From NCBI GenBank assembly GCA_029937545.1, contig JAPYPR010000003.1, positions 186,001 to 250,000 on the forward strand: a DNA stretch of 64,000 bases, written 5' to 3'. The stretch's first letter is position 1, and each line of letters starts with the position of its first letter. A program made the position numbers and the translations under genes. Positions 47,443 to 56,311 of this stretch are shown one piece after another. The notes under the pieces were generated by a model. It searched no databases. It was given only the letters and a program-made list of their open reading frames with translations, and was not told the origin of the DNA. The stretch is from Erythrobacter sp. (GTDB lineage: Bacteria; Pseudomonadota; Alphaproteobacteria; Sphingomonadales; Sphingomonadaceae).

Positions 47443-48807
47443 CTAGCTTCTATCTTTGGCCAGCGCACTATCCCGCCGGAGGCTGACCCAGCCGTAAGCG
47501 AAGACGATCCCGCACAGGGCGACAATCAGCCCGAAGCCGAGCCAGTCCGAATGGCCGTAAAGCCAGACGCCTAGGGCAGGAGCATAAATGAAGCTTGCGC
47601 CGGCGACCGAGGCGGTCACGCCGGAGGCCTGTCCCTGCTCGGCGCGCGTTACGGCGAGCGACGTGCCGGCGGTTGTCCCTGGGCGAAACAGGCCGAAACC
47701 CAGCGACGCGATGGCATAGGCCAGCGCGATCGAATGGAGATCGTCCGCCACGCCGAGGAAGGCGACTCCGCAAGCGGCCACTGCAATGCCGGAGAGCGTC
47801 GCCGCCCTTGGGCCGAGATCGAAGCGCGGGATCAGCCCCCATTGCGCGAGGAGTGTGGCGAGGGCTCCGGCCAAGAGGACCAGCCCGACAGGACCGGCAC
47901 CCTCTGCAGGAGTGTCGCGCAGGCCGAGGCGGTCGAGCACGAGGAAGCCCGAGATACCGAGCACCATGGCCTGCGCATGCCCGCCGAGCAGTCCCGCTAC
48001 GACCCAGGGCCGTAGCCGCGTTTCGAACCAGCGCAGCTTATGCGGTTCGACGGCCTCTTCGTCCTCGTCCTCGTCCTCGTCGTCGCTGCCGGAAACTTCC
48101 GATGTCGGGCTGCCCGAATAGGGCGCGTCATAAGCCTTTCCGCGCGCCGGGAACTGCGGCGTGTCGTTCGGCAATCGCAGGCGCAAGGCGACCAGTGCGA
48201 GAATGCCGATGACCGAAAAGATCAGGAACGGCCCGGTCAGCCCGACGAAGGGCAGCACCATCAGTGGAGCAAGCGCGGGACCGATCACCGTGCCGAGGCC
48301 GAAGCTGGAGGCGATCAGCGAGAGTGCCTGCGTGCGCTCCGATCGCGGAGTGCGCGCAGCGACATAGGCCTGCACGGCAGGCGGGGCTGCACTGCCGAAG
48401 CCGCCGTAGAGGCTCCGCGCGACGGCGAACAGCAGCAGCGCCCAGAAGGCGGTGAGATAGCCCGACAGGCCGAGCCACAGCATCGCGCCGCACAGCGAAA
48501 AGCTGGCGATGAAGCCGGTCAGCCCCAGCGCCATCATCGCCTTGCGCCCGCGCCGGTCGGAGCGTTCGGCCCAGAACGGCGCGCAGATTACCCACAGCAG
48601 CGCCGACCAGCTGTAGGCGAGGCTGATCCACACGTCGTCGATCTCCAGCGCCGTGCCGATCGAGGGCATGACGGATTGCATCGCCGTATTGCCCGCCGCT
48701 GTCACCAGCATCACGGTGAACAGCAGCGCCATCCGCTCGCGCGAGATGGCCCGCGGCATGGCGGGCTTGGCGGGCGCTACGGATTTGGCGGGATCGACAT
48801 CGGCCAT
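47443..48807 (-). CDS. MFS exporter (TetA-like) with acidic central loop
   Basis: A 454-residue, twelve-helix major facilitator. The first half has GNTAMQSVMPSIGTALEI and the loop motif APFWAERSDRRGRKAM typical of drug:proton antiporters. The central cytoplasmic loop carries an unusual acidic run (SDDEDEDEDEEAVE) encoded by CGTCCT-type repeats near 48055-48090. Substrate unknown. Convergent with arsC across the palindromic element. Confidence 0.85.
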   Translation of the reverse strand: MADVDPAKSVAPAKPAMPRAISRERMALLFTVMLVTAAGNTAMQSVMPSIGTALEIDDVWISLAYSWSALLWVICAPFWAERSDRRGRKAMMALGLTGFIASFSLCGAMLWLGLSGYLTAFWALLLFAVARSLYGGFGSAAPPAVQAYVAARTPRSERTQALSLIASSFGLGTVIGPALAPLMVLPFVGLTGPFLIFSVIGILALVALRLRLPNDTPQFPARGKAYDAPYSGSPTSEVSGSDDEDEDEDEEAVEPHKLRWFETRLRPWVVAGLLGGHAQAMVLGISGFLVLDRLGLRDTPAEGAGPVGLVLLAGALATLLAQWGLIPRFDLGPRAATLSGIAVAACGVAFLGVADDLHSIALAYAIASLGFGLFRPGTTAGTSLAVTRAEQGQASGVTASVAGASFIYAPALGVWLYGHSDWLGFGLIVALCGIVFAYGWVSLRRDSALAKDRS

Positions 48808-48921
48808 GAGTGTGCTGCGCTAGGCGCAGTCTCGCAAGCTTGCAACGGGACATGCGCTTGCAATGCCACTGCCGCGCTGCCAGAGCCGGGGATGTGTTTT
48901 CGAGGTCGCTAAGGAAGTCAA

Positions 48922-49557
48922 TTGTCGTCCGATAACAGTGTAGGCGCAATCCACCGCCCGTCGTTCCGCCGCAAGGCCGCGCGCTTCTTTGGGCAGTTCG
49001 GCGTGTTCTTCCGCGGATTCCTCGAAGAACCGAAGATGGTCGGCTCGATCATCCCCTCCTCGCGCTTTACCATCGCGAAAATGCTTGCCCCGGTGAAATG
49101 GGACGAATGCAAGGTCTTCGTCGAATACGGGCCCGGCGTCGGCACTTTCTGCCAGCCGGTTCTGGACCGCCTCCCGCGCGACGGGATGTTGATCGTGATC
49201 GACACCAACCCGCTCTATATCGAATATCTCAAGAAGCATTTCCGCGACAGCCGCTTCCACACGGTCCACGGCTCGGCTGCCGATGTCGAGGATATCGTCA
49301 AGGCGCATGGCGCGGACCAAGCCGACTATGTGCTGTCCGGCCTGCCGTTCTCGACCCTTCCGGACGGCGTCGGGCCTGCCATTGCCGAGGCGACCTATCG
49401 CATCATCCGGCCCGGCGGCGCTTTCCTGGTCTACCAGTTTTCCGCCAGGGCCCGCGACTACATGGCCAAGCACTTCGAACGGATCGAGAGCGGGTTCGAG
49501 CCGCTGAACGTGCTGCCCTGCCAGTTGTTCTGGGGCTGGAAAGAGCCGAAGGGCTGA
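48922..49557 (+). CDS. SAM-dependent methyltransferase, phospholipid N-methyltransferase (PmtA)-like
   Basis: A 211-residue methyltransferase. The SAM-binding motif is VFVEYGPGVGTFCQPVLDRL, followed by VIDTNPLYIEYL and LSGLPFSTLP, a pattern shared by bacterial phosphatidylethanolamine N-methyltransferases of the Rhodobacter PmtA type and by rRNA adenine dimethylases. The N-terminal basic amphipathic stretch (RKAARFFGQFGVFFRGFLEE) suits membrane association. The start is TTG 48922 with AAGGA upstream. The product would move PE towards phosphatidylcholine; this is inference. Confidence 0.8.
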   Translation: MSSDNSVGAIHRPSFRRKAARFFGQFGVFFRGFLEEPKMVGSIIPSSRFTIAKMLAPVKWDECKVFVEYGPGVGTFCQPVLDRLPRDGMLIVIDTNPLYIEYLKKHFRDSRFHTVHGSAADVEDIVKAHGADQADYVLSGLPFSTLPDGVGPAIAEATYRIIRPGGAFLVYQFSARARDYMAKHFERIESGFEPLNVLPCQLFWGWKEPKG

Positions 49558-49564
49558 CCGGCGC

Positions 49565-50392
49565 TCAGGCGGTCGGCGGCACGCTCGGTCCGGAGCGCTC
49601 CAGCCGCCGGAACTGGCGATGCACTGCGGCGAGCACGCTGGTGGCGAGCACGACCACCGCCGTAACTGCTGCCCCCGTGGCGATGGAATTGCCGATCTCC
49701 GCCACCGTCGGACCGCCGATGGACAGCACGAGCCCGACCACCAGCAGCGCCACGAGCAGCGCGACGAATGCGCCGACGGCGAGCAGCAGGTAGAAGGCCA
49801 GCAGGCGCCCACCCTGTCCCTTGGTCATCGCCCACGATCCGGTCAGCGCGCGGATGGGGTTTTTCTCGCCGTCGACCGCGACGAGCGGCAGGACAAGAGA
49901 GAGCCGGGTGAACAGGTAGAGTGCAAGACCGAAAGCGAAGAGGGTCGCGACGAAGGCCAATGCGCCTAGGCCGGTCAGGCTCGCGAGCGAAACGATCAGG
50001 AGAACAATGAAATTGATCGCGAGCGATTGCAGGATGAGCGCCAGCCACGCCGGGAGGATTGCCTTGCCGCCGATCCGGATCGCCTCTCCGACTGTCGGGC
50101 TAGCACGGCGACCGATCAGGGCCAGCATCGCCAGCTGGCCAATGGTGGCCACTACCGTAATTATCGCGAAGATCCACCAGGTCTTGGCGTAGAACGCATT
50201 CATGGCCTGCATCGCCATCTCGAAGCTCGCCCCGTCGGGCAGGTCCGGCTGCTCCGCCACGGCAGGCAGCAACAGCATCGCCACCGCATAGGGCAGGAAA
50301 ACGAAGATGCCCGAGATCGCAAAGAGCAGCCCCGAGTTTTCGCGGGCGAGGCGCACGGCATCGCGCCATGCGGTGTCGAGGTCGAATTTCAT
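49565..50392 (-). CDS. Integral membrane protein, YciC/GdpP-membrane-domain-like
   Basis: A 275-residue protein with six or so membrane helices. After a cytoplasmic start ([20 protein letters not shown]) come long hydrophobic segments, and the loop [20 protein letters not shown] resembles the polytopic 'membrane domain of glycerophosphoryl diester phosphodiesterase'/YciC-like group (the typical ...A...SW.LTKG motif: [16 protein letters not shown]). No enzymatic motif. Divergent from lipB with 57 bases between; an ATG 15 bases upstream is a second start option. Confidence 0.7.
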   Translation of the reverse strand: MKFDLDTAWRDAVRLARENSGLLFAISGIFVFLPYAVAMLLLPAVAEQPDLPDGASFEMAMQAMNAFYAKTWWIFAIITVVATIGQLAMLALIGRRASPTVGEAIRIGGKAILPAWLALILQSLAINFIVLLIVSLASLTGLGALAFVATLFAFGLALYLFTRLSLVLPLVAVDGEKNPIRALTGSWAMTKGQGGRLLAFYLLLAVGAFVALLVALLVVGLVLSIGGPTVAEIGNSIATGAAVTAVVVLATSVLAAVHRQFRRLERSGPSVPPTA

Positions 50393-50449
50393 GCGATCCC
50401 TTGTCATCGCCTCTTGATAAGCGCGTCGGCAGTCGCCACGCAATCGCCG

Positions 50450-51121
50450 ATGTGCCAGCAGCCCCCCGAAACCGTCGAATGGCGTGCCGAAAGCGGCCGG
50501 ATCGCCTATCGCGACGCGCTCGCGGCGATGGACAAGCGCAATCGCGCCATCGGCGAGGGCGAAGCGAGCGAGCTGGTCTGGCTGCTCGAACACCCCCCGG
50601 TCTATACGGCGGGGACCAGCGCCGACGGGGCAGAACTGCTCGATCCGCGCTTCGAAGTGATCGAGGCGGGGCGCGGCGGGCGCTATACCTATCACGGGCC
50701 GGGCCAGCGCATCGGCTATGTCCTGCTCGATCTGAAAGAGCGCGGGCGCGACGTGCGCTGCTTCGTCCATTCGCTGGAAGGCTGGGTGATTGCGACGCTG
50801 GCCGACATCGGTGTCGAATGCTGGCGCGCCGAAGGCCGCATCGGCATCTGGACGCGGGATATAGACGGGGGCGAGGCGAAGATCGGCGCGATCGGCGTGC
50901 GCGTGCGGCGCTGGGTGACGATGCACGGTTTCTCGGTCAATCTCGCGCCGGACCTCACGCATTTCACCGGCATCGTGCCCTGCGGGATAGACGAATTCGG
51001 CGTCACCAGCCTCGAGCGGCTCGGGATCGAGCTTGCACCGGAGGCCTTCGATGCGGCATTGCAGGCGCGGCTGGGCGACTTTTTCGCCGCGCTTGATGGA
51101 AAGGATTGCGCGCTCCCATGA
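50450..51121 (+). CDS. lipB: Octanoyltransferase LipB
   Basis: Transfers octanoate from acyl carrier protein to lipoyl-domain proteins, the first step of lipoate synthesis. The 223-residue product has the family motif [20 protein letters not shown], the catalytic lysine in [10 protein letters not shown] and the catalytic cysteine in [17 protein letters not shown] 50450 gives normal length. The stop overlaps the start of the next gene (ATGA). Confidence 0.95.
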   Translation: MCQQPPETVEWRAESGRIAYRDALAAMDKRNRAIGEGEASELVWLLEHPPVYTAGTSADGAELLDPRFEVIEAGRGGRYTYHGPGQRIGYVLLDLKERGRDVRCFVHSLEGWVIATLADIGVECWRAEGRIGIWTRDIDGGEAKIGAIGVRVRRWVTMHGFSVNLAPDLTHFTGIVPCGIDEFGVTSLERLGIELAPEAFDAALQARLGDFFAALDGKDCALP

Positions 51122-51438
51122 CCCGAGGTTTTCCGCTTGCCCTGGCGTGCGCGCTCGGACTGACCGCATGCGGCGACGATGCCGCCGATGCTCCGGCTGA
51201 AGGCGATGAGCGCGGTGCGCGCGGCGAGGTGCTGGGCGGCACGATCAGCGACGACATGATCCCGCTCGACCAGCTGCAATCGCAATCCGCGCCGCAGAAC
51301 CCGGGTCCGGATAGTGCCGATGGTTCGGACTCCGATACTTCGCAGGAGCCGGCAGCCGACGCGCCAAGCGAAAGCGCGGCGGAAGCCGAAGCCCCCGCCG
51401 CGCCGGAAGAGTCCGAGGAGGGACCCGCCGAAGAGTAG
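51118..51438 (+). CDS. Small acidic lipoprotein
   Basis: A 106-residue predicted lipoprotein: signal sequence [18 protein letters not shown] with lipobox LTAC and the lipidated cysteine at residue 18. The remainder is acidic and disordered, rich in Ala, Glu, Asp, Ser and Pro (ending [10 protein letters not shown]). A short [18 protein letters not shown] segment is the only ordered-looking part. Coupled to lipB by ATGA. Function unknown. Confidence 0.75.
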   Translation: MTRGFPLALACALGLTACGDDAADAPAEGDERGARGEVLGGTISDDMIPLDQLQSQSAPQNPGPDSADGSDSDTSQEPAADAPSESAAEAEAPAAPEESEEGPAEE

Positions 51439-51441
51439 GCG

Positions 51442-52548
51442 CTATTCCGCCGCTTCGGCCCCGGCCAGCGTCGGATAATCGACGTAGCCTTCCGGTCCCT
51501 GGCCGTACCAGCTGCGCGGCACATCGACATTCGGTGCGATCTCGGCCCCGATGCTGAAGCGTTCGGGCAGGTCGGGATTGGAAATGAAATCGCGGCCCCA
51601 GCTGACCGCATCGGCGCGTCCGGCATCGATATCGGCCACCGCCTCTTCGGGCGAATAGTCGCTGTTGAGCACCAGCGGGCCGGTATAAAGCTGGCGGATG
51701 AGCGGACTCTGCTTCGGCACGTCGGTCGATCCGAAGGTCCCATCCGGTCCCGGCTCGCGCAGCTCGACGAAGGCAAGGCCCAGCGCTTCGCAGACCTTGG
51801 CCGCTTCGCCGAAGGTCGTCGCCGGATCGCTATCGTCGCAGCCTTGCGTTTCGCCGTTGGGCGACAAACGCACGCCCACGCGGTCCGCGCCCCATACATC
51901 GACCAGCGCGGTCAGCACTTCCTTGAGGAACCGCGCGCGGTTTTCGGCACTGCCGCCATATTCGTCCTCGCGCAGATTGGTGCTGTCGCGCAGGAACTGG
52001 TCGACCAGATAGCCATTCGCGCCGTGCAGCTGAACGCCGTCGAAGCCAGCCTTCTTTGCGTTTGCGGCGGCGTGGCGATAGTCCTCGACGATGCGCTTGA
52101 TGTCGTCTGTCGTAGCTTCGCGCGCCTGTTCGTAATCCTTGCGGCCTTCGAACGTGTGCGCATGGCCCGGTGCGGTGGTCGCGCTGGCGGAGACCGGCGG
52201 ATTGCCGCCCAGGAACAGCGGGTGGACGAGGCGGCCCATGTGCCACATCTGCAGCACGATCAGCCCGCCTTCGGCATGGACTGCATCGGTCACGAGCTTC
52301 CAGCCTTCGACCTGCTCCTCGCTCCAGATACCGGGCGCTGCCGGCCAGCCGAGGCCTTCTACGCTAATGCCGGTCGCTTCGGAGATGATCAGCCCTGCGC
52401 CTGCCCGCTGGCGGTAATAGGTCGCCATCATTTCGTTGGGGACCGAACCTGGCTGGGTCGAGCGTCCGCGGGTGAGCGGCGCCATGAAGATGCGGTTCTT
52501 CGCCTTCAGGCTGCCCATGGTCAGCGGCTGGAAGAGTGTTTCGTGCAT
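51442..52548 (-). CDS. Old yellow enzyme family NADH:flavin oxidoreductase (NemA-like)
   Basis: FMN-dependent ene-reductase of 368 residues. It starts LFQPLTMGSLKAKNRIFMAP, and has the substrate/flavin site LHGANGYLVDQFLRDSTNLR with EYGGSAENRARF and the C-terminal phosphate-binding region DAVSWGRDFISNPDLPERF. Family members reduce activated alkenes, maleimides or nitrate esters. ATG 52548 is chosen from the conserved start; an earlier in-frame start adds a proline/arginine stretch without similarity. Confidence 0.93.
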   Translation of the reverse strand: MHETLFQPLTMGSLKAKNRIFMAPLTRGRSTQPGSVPNEMMATYYRQRAGAGLIISEATGISVEGLGWPAAPGIWSEEQVEGWKLVTDAVHAEGGLIVLQMWHMGRLVHPLFLGGNPPVSASATTAPGHAHTFEGRKDYEQAREATTDDIKRIVEDYRHAAANAKKAGFDGVQLHGANGYLVDQFLRDSTNLREDEYGGSAENRARFLKEVLTALVDVWGADRVGVRLSPNGETQGCDDSDPATTFGEAAKVCEALGLAFVELREPGPDGTFGSTDVPKQSPLIRQLYTGPLVLNSDYSPEEAVADIDAGRADAVSWGRDFISNPDLPERFSIGAEIAPNVDVPRSWYGQGPEGYVDYPTLAGAEAAE

Positions 52549-52601
52549 GCGGCCAATTCCTTTTTGCTGGCGCGTGATGGGCATTGAGCTAGGTCGCGGG
52601 C

Positions 52602-53510
52602 ATGGAGCGCGCAACCGTCACGGATGACAAGAATGACTATCAGCCCGGCGCATGGCACTTTGCCGCGCTGATCGCGGGCAATGCCGCGCTGGCACTGGGG
52701 CCGTGGCTTGTGCGGCTCGCCGATACCGGGCCGGTCTCCGCTGCATTTTGGCGGCTGCTCCTGCCGCTACCGGTACTGGCGTGGCTCGCATGGCGCGCGC
52801 GAGGGCCGGCTCCGCTGGAGTGGCGCCTTGCCGCGCTGTGCCTGGTGGCGGGCGCGTTCTTCGCCTTCGATCTCGCCAGCTGGCATATCGGGATAGAGCA
52901 GACGCGGCTCGCGAATGCGACGCTGTTCGGCAATTCCGGAAGCGTGATCCTGATGGTGTGGGGCTTGGCGGCTGCGCGCCGCGCGCCGTCCGGACGGGAG
53001 GGAGCGGGCGTGCTGGCCGCGCTGTTCGGTGCCGCGATCCTGCTTGGGCGAAGTCTCGAGATTTCGACAGCGACCTTTGTCGGCGACCTGTTCTGTCTCG
53101 CCGCCGGGATTTTCTACGCCTTTTACCTTCTGCCCGCACAGAAAGCGCGTGCAACGGTCAATCCATGGCTGGTGCTCGTGTTCGTCGGCCTTGCTGCATC
53201 CCCGCTGCTTCTGGGCATGGCCGTGTTGGCAGGCGAGCCGATCCTGCCGGGACCGGCGGGCTGGACGCCGGTATTGCTGCTGGCCTTTTCCAGCCAGATC
53301 GTCGGGCAGGGGCTGCTGGTCTTTTCGCTCCGCCATTTTCCGCCGCTCATCATCGGCATGGCGCTGTTGACCCAGCCGGCGCTGGCGGGGCTGGTCGGCT
53401 GGCTCGCGTTTAGCGAACTGCTCGTGCCGCTGGACATCCTCGGCATGGCGCTGGTCGGCGTCGCGCTGGTGCTCGCGAAGACGCCCGCAAAGGTCGGTCA
53501 GGTGCGTTAG
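52602..53510 (+). CDS. EamA/DMT family transporter
   Basis: A 302-residue inner-membrane protein with ten hydrophobic helices and the EamA repeat pattern (APWLVRLADTGPVSAAFWRLL-like start; AFFAFDLASWHIGIEQTRLA in the middle; second-half ALLTQPALAGLVGWLAFSEL). Members export metabolites or amino acids. ATG 52602. Divergent from the OYE gene (53 bases), convergent with DUF2254. Confidence 0.88.
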   Translation: MERATVTDDKNDYQPGAWHFAALIAGNAALALGPWLVRLADTGPVSAAFWRLLLPLPVLAWLAWRARGPAPLEWRLAALCLVAGAFFAFDLASWHIGIEQTRLANATLFGNSGSVILMVWGLAAARRAPSGREGAGVLAALFGAAILLGRSLEISTATFVGDLFCLAAGIFYAFYLLPAQKARATVNPWLVLVFVGLAASPLLLGMAVLAGEPILPGPAGWTPVLLLAFSSQIVGQGLLVFSLRHFPPLIIGMALLTQPALAGLVGWLAFSELLVPLDILGMALVGVALVLAKTPAKVGQVR

Positions 53511-53514
53511 CTGG

Positions 53515-54831
53515 TTACCAGAAGGTCTTGTTGAATTTGGTCACGTGAATCTCGAAGCGTTCGAGGTCGGGACCAACGAGCGCCAGTCGCGCCTGTTCGG
53601 CCAGTCGCTCCGCCTCCTGCTTGAGCAGAGCTTGCCGTCCTTCGTGGCCGATCGGCACGGCGGCATTGGCCAGCGTGTCCAGCATGACTTCCGCAGCTAG
53701 CGGGGATGTCGCCACGCCGCTGCGGATCGCGCCGAAACCCCGCTTTACGTAATGCGCGAAATCGTCGGGCAGGGGGATGACGGGGCATCCGTCTTCATCG
53801 TCTCCACAGATATGCTTGCGCAAATCGCGGCGACCGATTTCGGCAGTTGCCGCGCCGAGCCAATGGAGCGCGTTGATGGCGGTGAAAGGATCGTTGATGC
53901 CGGGCGACAATGCGCGCAGTCCGATCTCGACCAACTCGTCGATCAGGAACTGCGGATCCTGCTCCGGCGTGCGCGTTGCGCCCAGTGTGAAGCTTTCGCG
54001 GACACGATCCTCGACTTCCCCCGGATCGCAGCCGTCGACTTCGACCAGCACCATCTTGGGATGTACGAAGTCGCCAGTACGGACCTTCAGCGAGAAAGTG
54101 CAGCCTGCATCTTTCCCGATGGCTTTGAGGTCGGAGAAATCGATCATCTGTATGTAGCCGGTTTTCCACACCTCCAGCGGCTCGCCGCCCTTGGGTTCAA
54201 CAGGATCGGAGAAATCGTCTTCGACCGGATAGGTGTCCTTGATGGTTTCCAGCAGGCGCTCCCCGATCCCCTTCAGCACCTTGTTGATGCGGATGCTGGA
54301 GGGGATGTGGTTGAGGAAGAAAACAAGCACCGCCACGCAGAGCGCCAACAGGACGTATGCGACCAGTAGCGACAGTTGCGGGGTGAAGCCGGGCAGGGCG
54401 GTGGCACCGGCCGTTTCGATAGAAGCCGGCGTCTCGTCCTCGCCCCGCACCGCGCGCAGCACGATCAGCGCATAGACGAAGCTGCCGATGAAGGTCCCGA
54501 GGCTAAGCTGGTTGCCGCGATCTTCCATGAAATTGGTCAGCAGGCGCGGGCCGTAATTGCCGCTGGCATAAGCGACGGCGGCAATCGTGATGGAGAAGAC
54601 GGTCGAGGCGACGCCGATCATGCTGCCCGCCATGACGCTCAGCATGGTTGAAGCACCATCGGGTCGCGCCGGGATGATCCACCCGACGTCGTTGAGGAAT
54701 TCGGCGAAGCCCATCCGGTCGATCGTGACCATCGCGAAGGCGAGAATCGCGGCTAGGATGGAAAACAGCGCCGGATAGAACCAGTAATTGGCGTTCAGTC
54801 GCGACCAGAAAAAGCGGATTTCTGCGGTCAT
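53515..54831 (-). CDS. DUF2254 family membrane protein (intact copy)
   Basis: A 438-residue protein with four membrane helices in the first ~165 residues (NANYWFYPALFSILAAILAF, LSVMAGSMIGVASTVFSITI, LGTFIGSFVYALIVL, LLVAYVLLALCVAVLVF) and a large soluble C-terminal part with LSPGINDPFTAINALHWLGA, the hallmark of DUF2254. No experimental function is known. A second, broken copy lies directly upstream. Confidence 0.85.
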   Translation of the reverse strand: MTAEIRFFWSRLNANYWFYPALFSILAAILAFAMVTIDRMGFAEFLNDVGWIIPARPDGASTMLSVMAGSMIGVASTVFSITIAAVAYASGNYGPRLLTNFMEDRGNQLSLGTFIGSFVYALIVLRAVRGEDETPASIETAGATALPGFTPQLSLLVAYVLLALCVAVLVFFLNHIPSSIRINKVLKGIGERLLETIKDTYPVEDDFSDPVEPKGGEPLEVWKTGYIQMIDFSDLKAIGKDAGCTFSLKVRTGDFVHPKMVLVEVDGCDPGEVEDRVRESFTLGATRTPEQDPQFLIDELVEIGLRALSPGINDPFTAINALHWLGAATAEIGRRDLRKHICGDDEDGCPVIPLPDDFAHYVKRGFGAIRSGVATSPLAAEVMLDTLANAAVPIGHEGRQALLKQEAERLAEQARLALVGPDLERFEIHVTKFNKTFW

Positions 54832-54833
54832 TC

Positions 54834-55854
54834 TCAGCCTTCTGTTCCCGTCTGCTTCTCGAAGCCTTTCGCGAAAGCCTCGCGAATGTCGTGGCGGTCT
54901 TTGTCGAACTGCGCAACGGCGACGGCATGGTCGCTGAGGTCCTTTGCCAATTTGCGCAGCATGGCGACGAGGCCTTCGCTTCCGCCGTCAGCCTCTTTCC
55001 GCTCGGCATTCCTGGCGTAATTGTCGATCATGCGAATACTGACCGATGGATACTGGCATGCAGCCTGCCGGAAAGCGCTGAGGGGGTCGGCAAACAGGCC
55101 GCGGAAATCCTGACCGACGAGGATCAGCCACTCCTCGCCCTCCGGTGCGGGCACATGGGTCATCGGCGATATAGGTGCTGGTCTGGCTCTCGATGATTGC
55201 GGCCAGCTTGTCGGCGCAGGTCAGTGCCGTGTAGAAATCGTTGATGGCCGGCGACAGCGCGCGCGCCGCAATCTCGACGATCAACCGGATGCGGAAGACG
55301 ACGCCCTGATTGTCCGATCGATAAGCTCCGAGCGGGATGAGCCGCTTGATGTCGTGGCCGTCAAGCTCTGCCTCCGAACTGATAAGCCGCTTGCCCTTCA
55401 TGACGTGCTGTCCCGGCGCAACGTGGACGACGACCAGTTTCTGCTGACGTGAAAACGCTTTGCAGAAGCTCTGGATATCGACGTCTTCGACATAGCCTTC
55501 GCGCGGTGCGTAGCAGCTGTGTGGTAGATTGTGCTCGGGGCCGCTCGACCCAGCGGTCGATCAGCCGCACACCCAGATTGCCGGCCGCCATGCTCAGCAC
55601 GATCAGCGTGATGGAGAAGTACAGCGTGATGAACGCGGCGTTGATCCCGGCTGCAGCGCCGACGAAATCCTTGGCCGTATCGGATGTTTCGACCGTCGCC
55701 AGGTCGCGCGCCAGCAGCCATGCGGTACCGCCCTCGCGGTCGAGCCACATAGTATGCCGAGGGCCACCGGCATGGCGCCGATAACCGCGCAGACTGCCAG
55801 CAACCAATAATTCGCGAGCAGGCGGTGGGCGATCCACCCCGGCAAGCCGGTCAT
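54834..55854 (-). pseudogene. Frameshifted second DUF2254 gene
   Basis: Pieces of a DUF2254-like protein occur in order but in different frames: MTGLPGWIAHRLLANYWLLA (from 55854), then DFVGAAAGINAAFITLYFSI, then YAPREGYVEDVDIQSFCKAF with RALSPAINDFYTALTCADKL, then MTHVPAPEGEEWLILVGQDF to the stop at 54834. The frame changes lie near 55750, 55530 and 55160. The family motif LSPAINDFYTA mirrors LSPGINDPFTA in the intact neighbour, so this is a degraded tandem paralogue. Confidence 0.85.
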
Positions 55855-55969
55855 GCGAGTTGGTCGAACCAAGTTTTTTTCACCTTGAGTCACCGTCGAG
55901 AACTGACGGCAGATCGGGAACCTAACGTGCGGCTTCACATTTCGTTGCCACGTCCGTTCGCCACATCGA

Positions 55970-56181
55970 ATGGCGGCTTAGCAGGCACCGCCGAAGGTCA
56001 GCTACGGCGCGCATTTCGCTTTTATTCTCTACTTCCTGATGACTTCGATGCAGCTCGCGCCGCGCTATCGCGTGGTGCCGATCATTTCGGCGGTGGTCAT
56101 GGCCAGCGCGGGGCTAAGCCTGCTGTGCGAATTGCCCACATAGCAGGAAACCTACCAGTTCGTCGGCGGCATGTACCAGCC
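55970..56181 (+). pseudogene. Probable microbial rhodopsin remnant (helices A-B)
   Basis: The frame from ATG 55970 has a TAG at its fourth codon and another at 56141-56143. Between them it reads SYGAHFAFILYFLMTSMQLA, then PRYRVVPIISAVVMASAGLS, and after the second stop QETYQFVGGMYQPV. Helix B with the PRYR..P.ISA..M..AG pattern and the following loop-Q-x-Y-G-Y region are, from memory, like bacterial retinal-binding proteins. The retinal lysine helix is missing. Identification is inference; a non-rhodopsin membrane protein cannot be excluded. Confidence 0.5.
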
Positions 56182-56310
56182 GGTGGCACGCTGGCCGCAG
56201 CGGCAATCGCGCTGGCGGTATGGAGCGGCTGGCTCGCACTCGAACTTGCCGTGGCGGTCGCGTTCGGGATGGCGACGCCGCATATGCCGACCGAGCGGCT
56301 GGAGCGCTAG
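56182..56310 (+). pseudogene. C-terminal tail of a membrane protein, possibly blh-type carotene oxygenase
   Basis: Directly joined, in another frame, to the rhodopsin-like remnant is a 42-codon tail: a membrane segment LAAAAIALAVWSGWLALELA, then GMATPHMPTERLER and a TAG stop. The ending TPHM..ERL resembles the C termini of Brp/Blh beta-carotene 15,15'-dioxygenases, which usually lie next to rhodopsin genes. A deletion would have fused the two genes. This call is weak by itself and leans on the neighbour. Confidence 0.35.
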
Positions 56311-56311
56311 C

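Noticed and set aside
55970-56310. Amber recoding (TAG read as an amino acid) to explain the stops in the rhodopsin-like and flippase frames
   Set aside because: Both loci also show frame changes and truncations, and no recoding machinery or intact long products are seen; nonsense mutation is simpler.
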